From Streptomyces sp. WMMC940 (lineage in GTDB: Bacteria > Actinomycetota > Actinomycetes > Streptomycetales > Streptomycetaceae): a DNA stretch of 64,000 nucleotides. Of this stretch, positions 35,170 to 44,600 are shown piece after piece. The position numbers were made by a program, and so were the translations under genes. A model generated the notes under the pieces. The model saw nothing but the letters and a program-made list of their open reading frames with translations. It was not told the DNA's origin and made no database searches. Position 1 is the first letter of the stretch. The number at the start of each line of letters is the position of its first letter. Location of the stretch: the NCBI RefSeq assembly GCF_027460265.1, contig NZ_JAPZBC010000001.1:62001-126000 (forward strand). The letters run 5' to 3'.

Positions 35170-36105
35170 TCATGCGACGGCCTCCGGTTCCCGAGCGACG
35201 GCTGTGAGGATCTCGGTGACGGCACGGGCGCCCTCCAGGTGGCACCGGAGGGGTGCGCACCCGGTGGCGACGGCTTCGGCCATCTCCTGGTAGACCATCC
35301 GGCGCAGTACGGCGGTGGGCACCCCGGGTAGTGTCCGCTCCGTGTCGCCGATCTGCGTGGTGACGAGCCCGTCTGCGACGCAGACCCCGCCGGCCGGCCC
35401 GAGGACCTGGAGCCGCTCGCTGCGTACGGCCGACTCCGCCGTGACGGTCAGCGCGAGGGTCGCCCCGCCCCGGAACACGATGTGGCCGGTGACCCGGGTG
35501 TCGATGCCGGGGGCGAACTCCCGGCTGGGCGCGAGCCGTACGGCCTCCGGGCGGCCGAGCAACTGGCAGGCGAGGTCGAGGTAGTGGACGCCGAGATGGG
35601 CAGCGATGCCGCCCAGGGCGGAGGCCGGGTCACCGCGCCAGCCGGCCCGGCGGTAGTGGGCGGGCGGGCGGAACCGCGACACCTCCAGGACACTCGTGAC
35701 CGCAGGGTCGGCCCAGTTCGCCGTGAGGGCGGAGGCGGGCAGGCGCATGCGGTGCTGGAGCATCACGCCGACCGGCCGGGCGGACCGCCGCGCGGCTTCG
35801 GCGATCAGGTCGATCTCGGCGACGGAAACCGCCGGGGGCTTCTCCAGCAGCACCGCCTTGCCCGCCTCCAGGGCGTCGACGGCGAGAGCGGCCCTGCCGC
35901 CCGGCGGGAGGCACAGGGCGACCATGTCGATCTCGGGGTCGGCCAGCAGTCGCGACCAAGAGGCCGCCCGGGGCAGTCCCGCAGTGTCGACGGCGGGATC
36001 CTGTTCGAGGACCGCCACGGCATGGGCCTCGACGAGGCCCTCCATTGCCGTGGCGTGCTGGCGTCCGGCGGATCCGAAGCCGACGATGCCCACTCCCACG
36101 CTCAT
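35170..36105 (-). CDS. Gfo/Idh/MocA-family oxidoreductase
   Basis: This 311-aa protein has the Rossmann motif GIVGFGSAGRQH near residue 6, the family motif EKP (88-90, VLLEKPPAV) and a C-terminal domain with the region AHLGVHYLDLACQLLG, where HYLDL supplies a likely catalytic His or Asp. Members oxidise or reduce sugar or cyclitol hydroxyls with NAD(P). Its start overlaps the Ldh_2 gene by ATGA; its end was separated from the TIM-barrel gene by IS110. Confidence 0.88.
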   Translation of the reverse strand: MSVGVGIVGFGSAGRQHATAMEGLVEAHAVAVLEQDPAVDTAGLPRAASWSRLLADPEIDMVALCLPPGGRAALAVDALEAGKAVLLEKPPAVSVAEIDLIAEAARRSARPVGVMLQHRMRLPASALTANWADPAVTSVLEVSRFRPPAHYRRAGWRGDPASALGGIAAHLGVHYLDLACQLLGRPEAVRLAPSREFAPGIDTRVTGHIVFRGGATLALTVTAESAVRSERLQVLGPAGGVCVADGLVTTQIGDTERTLPGVPTAVLRRMVYQEMAEAVATGCAPLRCHLEGARAVTEILTAVAREPEAVA

Positions 36106-37661
36106 CGTGCGCCTCCTACGGCGGTCGCCGTGCGGTCGGCGGTCCATCCGAGGCTCTCCACCACGCGGGCGGGCACCGGTATCCCGTGTTCGCGCGCGGC
36201 CGCCTCGGCCGACTCCTCCTGCTGCTCGGGGAGATGCACGCGTGGCGCCCCCTGCGGATAGCCGTCCGCCACCGCCGCCGACAGCACCCGAAGCAGTTCG
36301 TCCACCGGCGGGTCACCGAAGGCGGAGGGCGAGAGGGCAAGGAACAACTGGGAGCAGTCCATCGCCCGATCGGGCTCTGCGCGCTGCTTGTGGACCAGGG
36401 GGCTCACGGTTCCGCCGGCCAGGATCCCGGCGAGGACCTCGGTGATCACGGCGACGCCGAGTCCCTTGTGACCGCCGAAGACGGGCACCGCGCCGCCGCG
36501 GTCCAGCTCCTCCGGGTCGGTCGTGGGCCGCCCCTGGCGGTCGACCAGCCAGGTCGGGGGAACGGGCTCCCCGCGGTGGGCGGCGTGGCGGATCTTGCCG
36601 CTGGCGACCGTGCCGGTCGCGAAGTCGACGACGAGCGGGCGCCCTTCGGCCCGGGGGACGACCATGCACACCGCGTCGTTGCCGAGCGTCGGGCGTCCCG
36701 CTCCGGGGGCGGCCACGCTCGGTCCGGAGATGTTCAGGACGAGCCCCACCACGCCGTGCCTGACGAAGTGGTCGCGGTAGGCAGCGAGCATCCCGATGTG
36801 GTTGTTGCCCCGGACGGCGACCGCCGCGATGCCGTGTTCGGTCGCCCGGCGGGCACAGTGCTCCGCCGCCGCGTCCGCCGCGACCTGGCCGAAGCCGCCC
36901 CGGGCGTCGAGGACCGCAACGACGCTGTCCCGGGAGATCCACTCGGGCTCGGCGGCCAGGTCGATCCCCCCGCGTGCCAACCGGTCGAGGTACATCGGGA
37001 GCAGCCCGACACCGTGCGAGAAGTGGCCCCGGAGGTCGGCGTCCACGAGGACGCGCGAGACCAGCGCGGCCCGCTGGGGGGCGACGCCCGCCGAGGTGAG
37101 GGAGCCCAGCACGGCGGCCGTAAGCGCCTCTGCGGAGAAGCGTTCCGCCTCGGCCGGAGGTTCGGGGCGGGTCGGTGGCTGCGGGGGGCGGTTGAGGTGG
37201 ACGACCCGGTCGGCGACAGCCGCCGTCTCCGGGTCGTCCGTCACGAGCAGCACGGCGCTGCCCGCCCGGGCCGCGCCCCTGGCGGACGAGGCCACTGTGT
37301 CGCCCGCCCGGGGCTCGGGGTGGACGGCGTCGACGACGACCGCCGGCCGGGCGCCGATGCCGGGCAACCACTGTCCCGGGCGTACGACCGAGAGGCCCGC
37401 TGGGACGGCCGGCCCGACGTGCCTGCGCCGGGCGCTGCCGGACACCGCGATGGATCCGTACTGGGCGCGCCGCCGTCCGGCTAGCACCCCGACCAGCGCC
37501 TCGGCCGGCGCCCGGCCGTCGGCGAGCACAGCAACGATCTCGCCCGCGGCCACGCCGACGGTCAACCCTGCGATCAGAATGCGCTCGGCCCCTTCGGGGC
37601 CTTCCGCGACGATCAGGTCCACCACACGGAAGGCCGGCGGCCTGCCCGCTGCTTCGGTCAT
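36102..37661 (-). CDS. Ldh_2-family dehydrogenase fused to a degenerate ABC-ATPase-like N-terminal domain
   Basis: Residues ~175-519 form an Ldh_2 (malate/lactate dehydrogenase type 2) enzyme: DLRGHFSHGVGLLPMY, AVRGNNHIGMLAAY, DFATGTVASGKIRH and FGGHKGLGVAVITEVLAG. This NAD(P)-dependent family reduces 2-oxo acids or cyclic imino acids. Residues ~11-157 read like an ABC ATPase that has lost its catalytic motifs: GLTVGVAAGEIVAVLADGR stands where Walker A should be, YGSIAVSG follows, VVVDAVHP stands at Walker B, and LLVTDDPETAAVADRVVHL at the H-loop. I know of no such fusion. Start chosen at ATG 37661. Confidence 0.85.
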   Translation of the reverse strand: MTEAAGRPPAFRVVDLIVAEGPEGAERILIAGLTVGVAAGEIVAVLADGRAPAEALVGVLAGRRRAQYGSIAVSGSARRRHVGPAVPAGLSVVRPGQWLPGIGARPAVVVDAVHPEPRAGDTVASSARGAARAGSAVLLVTDDPETAAVADRVVHLNRPPQPPTRPEPPAEAERFSAEALTAAVLGSLTSAGVAPQRAALVSRVLVDADLRGHFSHGVGLLPMYLDRLARGGIDLAAEPEWISRDSVVAVLDARGGFGQVAADAAAEHCARRATEHGIAAVAVRGNNHIGMLAAYRDHFVRHGVVGLVLNISGPSVAAPGAGRPTLGNDAVCMVVPRAEGRPLVVDFATGTVASGKIRHAAHRGEPVPPTWLVDRQGRPTTDPEELDRGGAVPVFGGHKGLGVAVITEVLAGILAGGTVSPLVHKQRAEPDRAMDCSQLFLALSPSAFGDPPVDELLRVLSAAVADGYPQGAPRVHLPEQQEESAEAAAREHGIPVPARVVESLGWTADRTATAVGGAR

Positions 37662-37728
37662 TGCTGGCTCCTCATGGAGTGCCGGTCGGATGTCGGTCGG
37701 CGGCACGTCCCGCCGTCGGTGCCTCGGG

Positions 37729-38139
37729 TCAGGACGTCTGGGGCTCCAGGAACTCCAGCCGGTTACCGAGCTTGTCAAACGCGTAGAAGCGGTCGTGGCC
37801 GGGGAAGTTGTCGTCCCATGTCACCTCGTGCCCGCCCGCCTCCAGTCGCTTGGCCAGGCTGTGCAGCGAGCGGACGAGGATGCCGGGGTGTGCCTTGCGG
37901 GCCGGGGCGAAGTCCTTCTCCACACCCAGGTGGACCTCCAGGCCGCCGCCGCGGAACCAGCAGCCGCCGCGCGCGGCGAGCACCGGGGGCTTCTGCAGTT
38001 CGGTCATCCCGAGCACATCGCCCCAGAACTGGCGGCACAGGTCCTCGGCACCCGGCGGGATGGCGAGCTGGACGTGGTGGAGCCCACCGAAGGCGTAATC
38101 GGTCTTCTCCTGGGCGGGGTTGGTGTTCTCGGCGGTCAT
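37729..38139 (-). CDS. VOC (glyoxalase/dioxygenase superfamily) protein
   Basis: This 136-aa single VOC domain has GLHHVQLAIP at the first metal-ligand strand (H21/H22), EVHLGVEKDF in the centre and NRLEFLEP at the end, so a H-H-E type metal site is conserved. Functions in the superfamily range from isomerase and lyase to resistance by drug binding. In a biosynthetic operon both a catalytic and a self-resistance role are possible. Confidence 0.82.
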   Translation of the reverse strand: MTAENTNPAQEKTDYAFGGLHHVQLAIPPGAEDLCRQFWGDVLGMTELQKPPVLAARGGCWFRGGGLEVHLGVEKDFAPARKAHPGILVRSLHSLAKRLEAGGHEVTWDDNFPGHDRFYAFDKLGNRLEFLEPQTS

Positions 38140-38209
38140 GCCTCTTCCTTGTCTCTGGTCGTCCGACACGGTTCGCGTGTCACTGTTCGCTTGTCGCGGC
38201 CGACGGGTG

Positions 38210-39502
38210 TCAGCCGGAGTGCTCGGCAAGAATCTCGTGGCGCTCGGCCATACCGCTGCTGCGCACAGTGAAGGAGATCTTCCGCACACCTTCCCGAGCC
38301 CGCAGCAACGCCTCCTCCTGCGTGGCCCCCACGGCACAGACATGGGCGCCCCGTGCGAAGGACCCGGTCACTCCCTTGAGCCGCTTGCCGGGCTCACGCA
38401 GGACCTCGACGTCCACCACGCCGTTGAGCGCACGCGCCTCGTCCGTACCGGTCACCTCGACGATCTCGCCGACGGCGTCCGGGCAGGCGTACCAGATGGC
38501 CGCGGCCCCCGGCCGGTCCCCGGGGGCGCCGAGGGCGGCGCGCACGTCGTCGAGGACCTTGCGACCGACCGCCTGGCGGGCAACGACCTCGATCAGGTCG
38601 ACGCCGGTCGTGCGGGCCCACAACTCCGGGATCTCGTCGCCGGCCGGGCGGAGGTGCGTCTCGACGATGTGGACGGTCTCCGGTGCGACTATCACCTCGG
38701 TGTGGGTGACGCCCTGCCGTACGCCGAGGGCCTCCAGGGCCGTCCGGACCGCGGCACCGATGCGTTCCGCGTCCTCGGTGGGCAGGGGCGCGGGGACCAC
38801 ATGGCCGACCTCGACGAAGTGGACGGGCTCGGAGATCTTCCGGGTGACGCCGACGACCAGGTGCTCGCCGTCCTCGCTGACGGCCTCGACGCTGTACTCC
38901 TCCCCGGTGAGGAAGGGCTCGACCATCAGCTCCGGCGAGTCCAGGTCCCCCGCGCCGGTGGCCCCCCAGGCGAGGGCCCGTTCGATGTCCGCGGGACCGT
39001 CGATGCGGGTCACGCCCTTGCTGGCGACGCCGCGGACAGGCTTGCAGATCAGCGGGTAGCCGGTCCGTTCGCCGACCTTGAGCACGCCCTCCACGTCGTG
39101 CACCACCTCGGCCACGACGTCGCCGAGCCCGGCGGAAGCGAGGCGCCGGCGCATCTCGGCCTTGTCGGCGACCGCGCGAACGGTCTCGGTGCTGTGCCAG
39201 GTCAGCCCGAGTGCGGCGCCGATCGCTGCGGTCTTCTCGGTGTCCTTCTCGGTGAAGTTGGTGAGCCGGTCGACGGGGTCCACGGCGTGCACGAAACGGG
39301 CGGCTGCCACCCACTCGTCCTCGGGTGCGTCCTCGCGCAGCACGATCAGCCGCTGGATCTTCTCACGGCTGCGCAGCCTCGGCACCACTTCCGGGCGGCA
39401 GATGACGGTGGTGCGCAGTCCCGCGGAGGCGTCGCGGGCACGGTCGGGCAGGTCGCGTCCGCCGCTGACAATCAGCAGGTGCAGGGGTTGCGAGTCGGCC
39501 AT
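38210..39502 (-). CDS. ATP-grasp carboxylate-amine ligase (second of two)
   Basis: This 430-aa ligase has a pre-ATP-grasp domain (residues 1-105), ATP-binding strands YPLICKPVRGVASKGVTRI, the adenine-binding MVEPFLTGEEYSVEAV and the metal site VHIVETHLRPAGDEIPEL. It has the same domain layout as the other ATP-grasp protein, including a C-terminal ~90-residue domain. Probably it forms an amide bond in the product. It lies between the MFS gene (25 bp) and the VOC gene (70 bp). Confidence 0.87.
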   Translation of the reverse strand: MADSQPLHLLIVSGGRDLPDRARDASAGLRTTVICRPEVVPRLRSREKIQRLIVLREDAPEDEWVAAARFVHAVDPVDRLTNFTEKDTEKTAAIGAALGLTWHSTETVRAVADKAEMRRRLASAGLGDVVAEVVHDVEGVLKVGERTGYPLICKPVRGVASKGVTRIDGPADIERALAWGATGAGDLDSPELMVEPFLTGEEYSVEAVSEDGEHLVVGVTRKISEPVHFVEVGHVVPAPLPTEDAERIGAAVRTALEALGVRQGVTHTEVIVAPETVHIVETHLRPAGDEIPELWARTTGVDLIEVVARQAVGRKVLDDVRAALGAPGDRPGAAAIWYACPDAVGEIVEVTGTDEARALNGVVDVEVLREPGKRLKGVTGSFARGAHVCAVGATQEEALLRAREGVRKISFTVRSSGMAERHEILAEHSG

Positions 39503-39527
39503 GGAGATCCTCCGTCGGTACGGGTGG

Positions 39528-40829
39528 TCAGGAACCGGTGGCGTTGGCCACGGTGGGAGTGTCGGAACCGGACGGCTCGGCCGCGCTCGCCGGGCGCGCC
39601 CGGGTACCCGTCCAGCTCAGCGCCGCTGCCAGAGGGAAGGCCACGGCCAGCACGAGCCAGCCGAGGGGGCCACTGGTGCTGAGCAACCACAGCACCACGG
39701 CGGGTCCAGCGATCTCGGCAGCGGAGAAACCCACATTGAAGAAGGCGAGGTAGCGCCCCTGTGCGGCGTCGGGGGACATCGCGAAGGAGATCTCCCAGGA
39801 CGACGCGGAGTGCAGGAGTTCGCCGGCCGTCAGCAGGAGTACCGCCGCGGCGAGCGCGGCCACGGTCCAGCCCGGCGCGTCGGCCACGCCGCTGGCGGCG
39901 AAGGCGAGGCAGGCCAGGGACATCAGGCCGGCGGAGTGGTTGGTGGCCCGTGTCGCCGAGTCAAGGTCCTGGATGTGCCGGGTCACCCGCACCTGCGCCA
40001 GCACCGTGATGACCGTGTTGGCCGTCACCAAGACGGTGATCATCCAGATCGGCGAGCGTGTGTGCTCGGCGATCCACAGCGGCAGGACGACGGTGAGGAT
40101 CGCGTCGTGCAGGAAGAGGACGCCGTTCGCCGCGGTGGCGGCCACGAATCGTGCGTCGCGCAACGGTGGGACGACCGGCCCCCCGGGCTTCTCCTTCCCC
40201 TCGCCGCCGGTCGCGGGGGCGGCTGCGCGGACGTCGGGCAGCAGCCAGAGGAAGACGAAGATCACCAGGAAGCTGAGGGCGTTGCCGACGAACAGGAGCC
40301 GGAAACCGGTCGCGGTCCCTGCCGTGAGGGCGATGCCTCCCACCGCGAAGCCGACGGTGAAACCGACGTTGCGCAGGGCCCGGATGAAGCCCATGGTCCG
40401 GTTGCGTTCGGTGCCGGTGATCAGCCGTCCGACCAGGGCCTGGTTCAGCGGCTGGCCCGCCCGGTCGACGACGTAGAGGAGGCTGGCCGTGATGACGAAC
40501 TCGGTGAATCCGTCGACGTTGAGGAAGGCGAGATAGCCGACGGCCCGCCACACGCAGGCGAAGAGCAGGACGTTCCGCGGCCCGAACCGGTCGGCCAGCC
40601 GGCCCATGGGGACGGTCGTGGCGATGCCGACGATGCCGGCGATGGCCAGGCCGAGGCCGAGCTGGATGTGGGTCAGCCCGGCGAATCGGGTGAAGTAGAG
40701 CGCGGATCCGGCGAGGAACATGCCGGTTCCGGTCGATCCCACCAGGGCGTTGGCCGCGATGATCCTCGACTCACGGGTCGCGGGCAGGGCGCTGGTGAGC
40801 CGGGTGCGCCAGGGGGTGCGATCACTCAT
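39528..40829 (-). CDS. MFS transporter, probable product exporter
   Basis: This 433-aa protein starts at ATG 40829 (ATGA overlap with the deacetylase gene). It has 12 predicted TM helices and the MFS motif A between TM2 and TM3 (VPMGRLADRFGPRNVLL). A basic/Gly-rich central loop (GGEGKEKPGG) splits two halves. Position inside the operon suggests export of, and self-protection from, the product. Confidence 0.88.
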   Translation of the reverse strand: MSDRTPWRTRLTSALPATRESRIIAANALVGSTGTGMFLAGSALYFTRFAGLTHIQLGLGLAIAGIVGIATTVPMGRLADRFGPRNVLLFACVWRAVGYLAFLNVDGFTEFVITASLLYVVDRAGQPLNQALVGRLITGTERNRTMGFIRALRNVGFTVGFAVGGIALTAGTATGFRLLFVGNALSFLVIFVFLWLLPDVRAAAPATGGEGKEKPGGPVVPPLRDARFVAATAANGVLFLHDAILTVVLPLWIAEHTRSPIWMITVLVTANTVITVLAQVRVTRHIQDLDSATRATNHSAGLMSLACLAFAASGVADAPGWTVAALAAAVLLLTAGELLHSASSWEISFAMSPDAAQGRYLAFFNVGFSAAEIAGPAVVLWLLSTSGPLGWLVLAVAFPLAAALSWTGTRARPASAAEPSGSDTPTVANATGS

Positions 40830-41635
40830 GACGGATCCTTCGCCGGGTGGGACGGGACGTCGCGCTCGGCCGTTTCCCGGGGCGCGCCGGTCTCCCACTG
40901 GTCGCGCCAGTGGGAGACCAGGCCGTCCCACTGGCCCGTCGCGCCGGAGGGCAGGTAGGTGCGCCGCACCGCGTGCGGGCGGCTAGTCCAGGGGGCCGCG
41001 GGTGAGCGGACCGTCCCGAAGGCCAGCACGTCGGCGGGGAGCGCGGCGAAGGGGGCGGGAATGCCGCCGTACGGGTAGGCGAACAGCCGGGCGGGGCCCG
41101 GCCCGTAGCGGTCCCCGATGTCGGCGAGTGATGCGAGAGTCTCCTCCCGCGCACGGTCCGCGGGGATCCGGTCGAGGTGCGGGTGGGTGCGCGTGTGGGC
41201 GGCGATCAGGTGTCCGTCCGCCGCCAGGCGGTCGCACTCCCGGTGGCTCAGGTGGTCACGGCGCGGCTCGGTGCTGCGCTTCCCCAGCAGGCCGGTGCAG
41301 ACGAAGAACACGGCCCGCACACCGAGCCGGTCGAGGACCGGGCGCGCGTGGACGGCGTTGTCGCGGTAGCCATCGTCGAAAGTGACGAGCACGGTGGGAC
41401 GGTCGGGGCGGACCGGACCACCGTCCGCGAGCAGGCTGGACGGGTCGTAGGGGCGGAAGTCCTCCAGGACGCGTTCCAGTCCGTGCGCGAAGTCGGCCGG
41501 TGTGAGAGCGGTGTAGTGCCGCACCTCGGGGTGGACGTGGTGGAAGTAGAGGACGAGCGGCCAGCCGGGGGCGCTGCCCAGGGCGGGCTGGTGCTCCTCG
41601 GCCACGCCGTCGACGTGCAGGGCGACGGGGGTCAT
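40826..41635 (-). CDS. NodB-type polysaccharide deacetylase
   Basis: This 269-aa protein has NodB motif 1 with the catalytic base and metal ligand (TVLVTFDDGYRDNA) and motif 2 HTRTHPHL (metal-binding histidines), then FAYPYGG. No signal peptide is visible, so it should be cytoplasmic, unlike most cell-wall deacetylases. An N-deacetylation of an N-acetyl sugar or acylated intermediate in the pathway is a reasonable role. ATGA overlaps join it to the NRPS and the MFS gene. Confidence 0.85.
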   Translation of the reverse strand: MTPVALHVDGVAEEHQPALGSAPGWPLVLYFHHVHPEVRHYTALTPADFAHGLERVLEDFRPYDPSSLLADGGPVRPDRPTVLVTFDDGYRDNAVHARPVLDRLGVRAVFFVCTGLLGKRSTEPRRDHLSHRECDRLAADGHLIAAHTRTHPHLDRIPADRAREETLASLADIGDRYGPGPARLFAYPYGGIPAPFAALPADVLAFGTVRSPAAPWTSRPHAVRRTYLPSGATGQWDGLVSHWRDQWETGAPRETAERDVPSHPAKDPS

Positions 41636-44600
41636 CGGACGCCTCCGGTCGGGGCGTCACCGGTGTCGGCCAGAGCCGTCCGCATGACCCCCTCGACGGC
41701 GGTGGCGAGGTCCCCGATCCGTTCCTGGCTCCAGCGGCCGGTGGAGTACTTGATGCTCGTTTCCAGCTCTCCGTCCACGATGTCCCCTTCCACCATCAGC
41801 AGATAGCGCTCCCGCTGGAGCGGGGAGCGGTGCGCTCCGAAGCTCTCGCCGGCGGGCCGGAGGGCGGCGCCCGGGTTCCGCCGCTCCAGCCGCAGCAGGT
41901 GTCCCCGGAAGTTCAGCCGGACGGTGGGGCGCGGGCAGGCGCTCAGGGCCTCCCGTTCGCCCGGGACGGGCGAATCGAACCGGAGGGCGTCGAAGCCGAA
42001 GCGGCGCTCGGGTAGTTCACCGAGGGGGGCGAGGGCCCTTTCCAGCGCGGCGATGCCGCTTCCCTCCCAGCGCAGTACGGCGGGAAAGGTGCTCTGCACA
42101 TAGCCGACGGTGCGGGAGAGGTCGAGGTCGCCGACGGAGACGTCCCGGCTGTGCGCGTACACGTCGACGCCGAACACCGAGTCCCCGGTCCAGTCCGCCA
42201 GGCCGCCGACGAGGGAGCCGAGCACGAAGTCGTGCGGGGCGACGCCCCGGTTCGGAAGGACGTGGGTGACGAGCCGGGTCGCCTCCGCGGGGAGGCGGAA
42301 GCGGTGGGTGCTCAGCGTGGGCAGGCGGTCGTCGCCGTCCCATTCGGGGCGCAGCGGTGCGAAGCCGCGCGTGCGTTCGGTCCACCGGGAGGCGTCCGCG
42401 CGGGCCTCCGGGGAGGCTGCCCATGAGCGCATCGCCTCGCCGACGGCGCGGGGACCGATCACGGGCGGCTGCCCGGCGCCGCCGGTGAGCAGCGCTTCGA
42501 GATCGTCGACAAGCAGGCCCATCGACACCCCGTCGAGGACGAAGTGATGGACGGTGAGCAGCAGTCGGGCGGTGCCGTCGCCCAGCTCTGCGTGGAGGAG
42601 CTGGAACACCCGCCCCTCGGTGAGCGACATCGACCGCTGCGCGGCGGCGAGTTCCGCCTCCAGCCGGTCTCTGGTCCCGCTCCCGGGGACGCCGGTGAGG
42701 TCGACCTGCCGGACGACCGCCGCCCCGTCGGGTTCGGCGAGGGCCGCCGTGCCGTCCGGGCGCAGCACGGTGCGCAGGGCCGGGTGGCGCCGCTGGAGTG
42801 CTTCCGCGATCCGCGCCAGCCGTGCGGCCGCCTCCGGGCCGGGGTCGACGGTAAACAGCGCGTTGAGGCAGAAGTGGTCCCGTTCGGGCAGTTCGCCGTC
42901 GTACAGCCACCGTTGCTGGGCAGGCAGGAGGTCGAGCGGCCCTGCGGGCTCTTCCGACGGCGTCACGACCGGCGCGGTGCGCCCGGACGCCGCGGCGAAG
43001 GCAGCGCGGGCGGTACGGCCGCCGAGGAGGTCGGCCGGACGCATGGGAACGCCCAGCGCCCGCATCCGCGCGCAGACCCGCATGGCCATCAGGGAGTCCC
43101 CGCCGAGCACAAGGAAGTCGTCGTCGGGGCCGAGCCGGTCGTTCTGGAGGAGCACGCGCAACAGCGCGGCGACCGTGTCCGCGGAGACATCTCCGGGGGC
43201 CTCCCGCTGCTCCGGGTCGTTGAGGGCCCGGGCAGTGACGTCCGTGCGGTCCGTGACGTCGGCGAGCGAGGCGGCGGCACGTGCGGCGGCACGTCGGTCG
43301 ATCTTCCCCGAGGTGGTGAGCGGCATCCGGTCGAGCACGACGATCCGTCCGGGGACCAGATACGCGGGCACGCGTTGCCGCAGACTCGTACGGACCGCCT
43401 CCGGGTCCGGCGTCCCGGCGCTGCCGGTCAGCGCGGCCGCCAGTGCCTGCCCGCCGGACCCGTCGTCCAGAGTGAAGGCGGCTGCGGCCGCCACCCCGGG
43501 GGTGGCGAGCAGATGCCCGTCCACCTCGTCGAGTTCGACGCGGTGTCCGCGTATCTTCACCTGGTTGTCGGCGCGGCCGAGGAACTCGAGGTGTCCGTCT
43601 GCACGTCGCACCACGATGTCCCCGGTGCGGTACACGCGGGCCTCGGGGTCGCCCGAGGAGGCGTCCGGCACGAACCGCTCCGCCGTCCGCTCCGAGTCAT
43701 GGAGATACCCCTCGGCCAGGAGGGCACCGCCCACCCAGAGTTCACCGCTCTGCCCGGGCGCGACCGGGGAGCCGTCCTCGCCGAGGACGTGCAGCACCCG
43801 ATCGCCGACGGGGGCTCCGATGGGCAGTCCGCCGGTGCCGGGCACCGGCACCTCGGGCGGCAGGACGAGCGCGGTCGCGGTGACGACCGACTCCGTCGGG
43901 CCGTATCCGTTGATCAGGGTGGTGTGCGCGAGAGGGGTACGCCGGTGCGTGCGGACGTCGTCGGCGGCGGCGTTCTCCCCGCCGATGACGACGGTGCGCA
44001 CCCCGGCGAACGCGGATCCGGAGGCTCCGTCGAGTTCGGCGCAGAGCATCCGCCAGTAGGCGGTCGGGAGCTGGAGGATCGTCACGCCAAGGCCGGAAGC
44101 GAGGTCCGCGAGAGCTGCGGCGTCGGGGAGGCCCCCGCCATGGAAAGCGAGGGTGCCACCCGCGGCGAGGGTGGGCCAGATCTCCTCCTGGGCCACGTCG
44201 AACCCGAGGCTGGCGAACTGGAGCACCGTGTCGTGCTCGCTCAGCCCGAAGAGGTCGGCGGCGGCGGCGACATGCCCGCCGAGGGCGGTGTGGCCAACCA
44301 GCACGCCTTTGGGAGCTCCGGTGGAACCGGAGGTGTAGATGACGTAGGCGGGGCCGGTGGTGGCGAACCGCGCCTCCGGCCCCTGCTCCGGGGGCGGCGG
44401 GTCCACGCGGCGCGGGTGGGGCCAGGACGCGGCATCGAGCAGGGCGGCGGCGCGGGAGCGGCGCACCAGTTCGTCGCGGCGTTCCACCGGGGCCGCCGCG
44501 TCGATCGGCAGGAACGCGGCGCCGGCGAGCCAAGTCCCGAGCATCGCGACCACCGCTTCCGGTCCCGAGGGCAACGACAGGGCGACGACACCCCCCACGG

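Larger units (their letters stand above)
33698..35173 (+). mobile_element. IS110-family element inserted in the biosynthetic operon
   Basis: The sequence CTCAT occurs at both junctions (33693-33697 and 35169-35173). Removing 1476 bp joins ...GAATGCTCAT to GCGACGG..., which restores an ATGA overlap between the Gfo/Idh gene and the TIM-barrel gene, exactly like the other junctions of this operon. IS110 elements insert at a short core without classic duplications or inverted repeats, which agrees. The exact edge is ambiguous within the 5 bp. Confidence 0.85.

Noticed and set aside
29904..39502. Graspetide or microviridin-type system because of two ATP-grasp proteins and a small peptide
   Set aside because: The ATP-grasp proteins have the layout of free-standing carboxylate-amine (dipeptide-type) ligases, and the small peptide has a membrane segment and no repeated Thr/Glu core.
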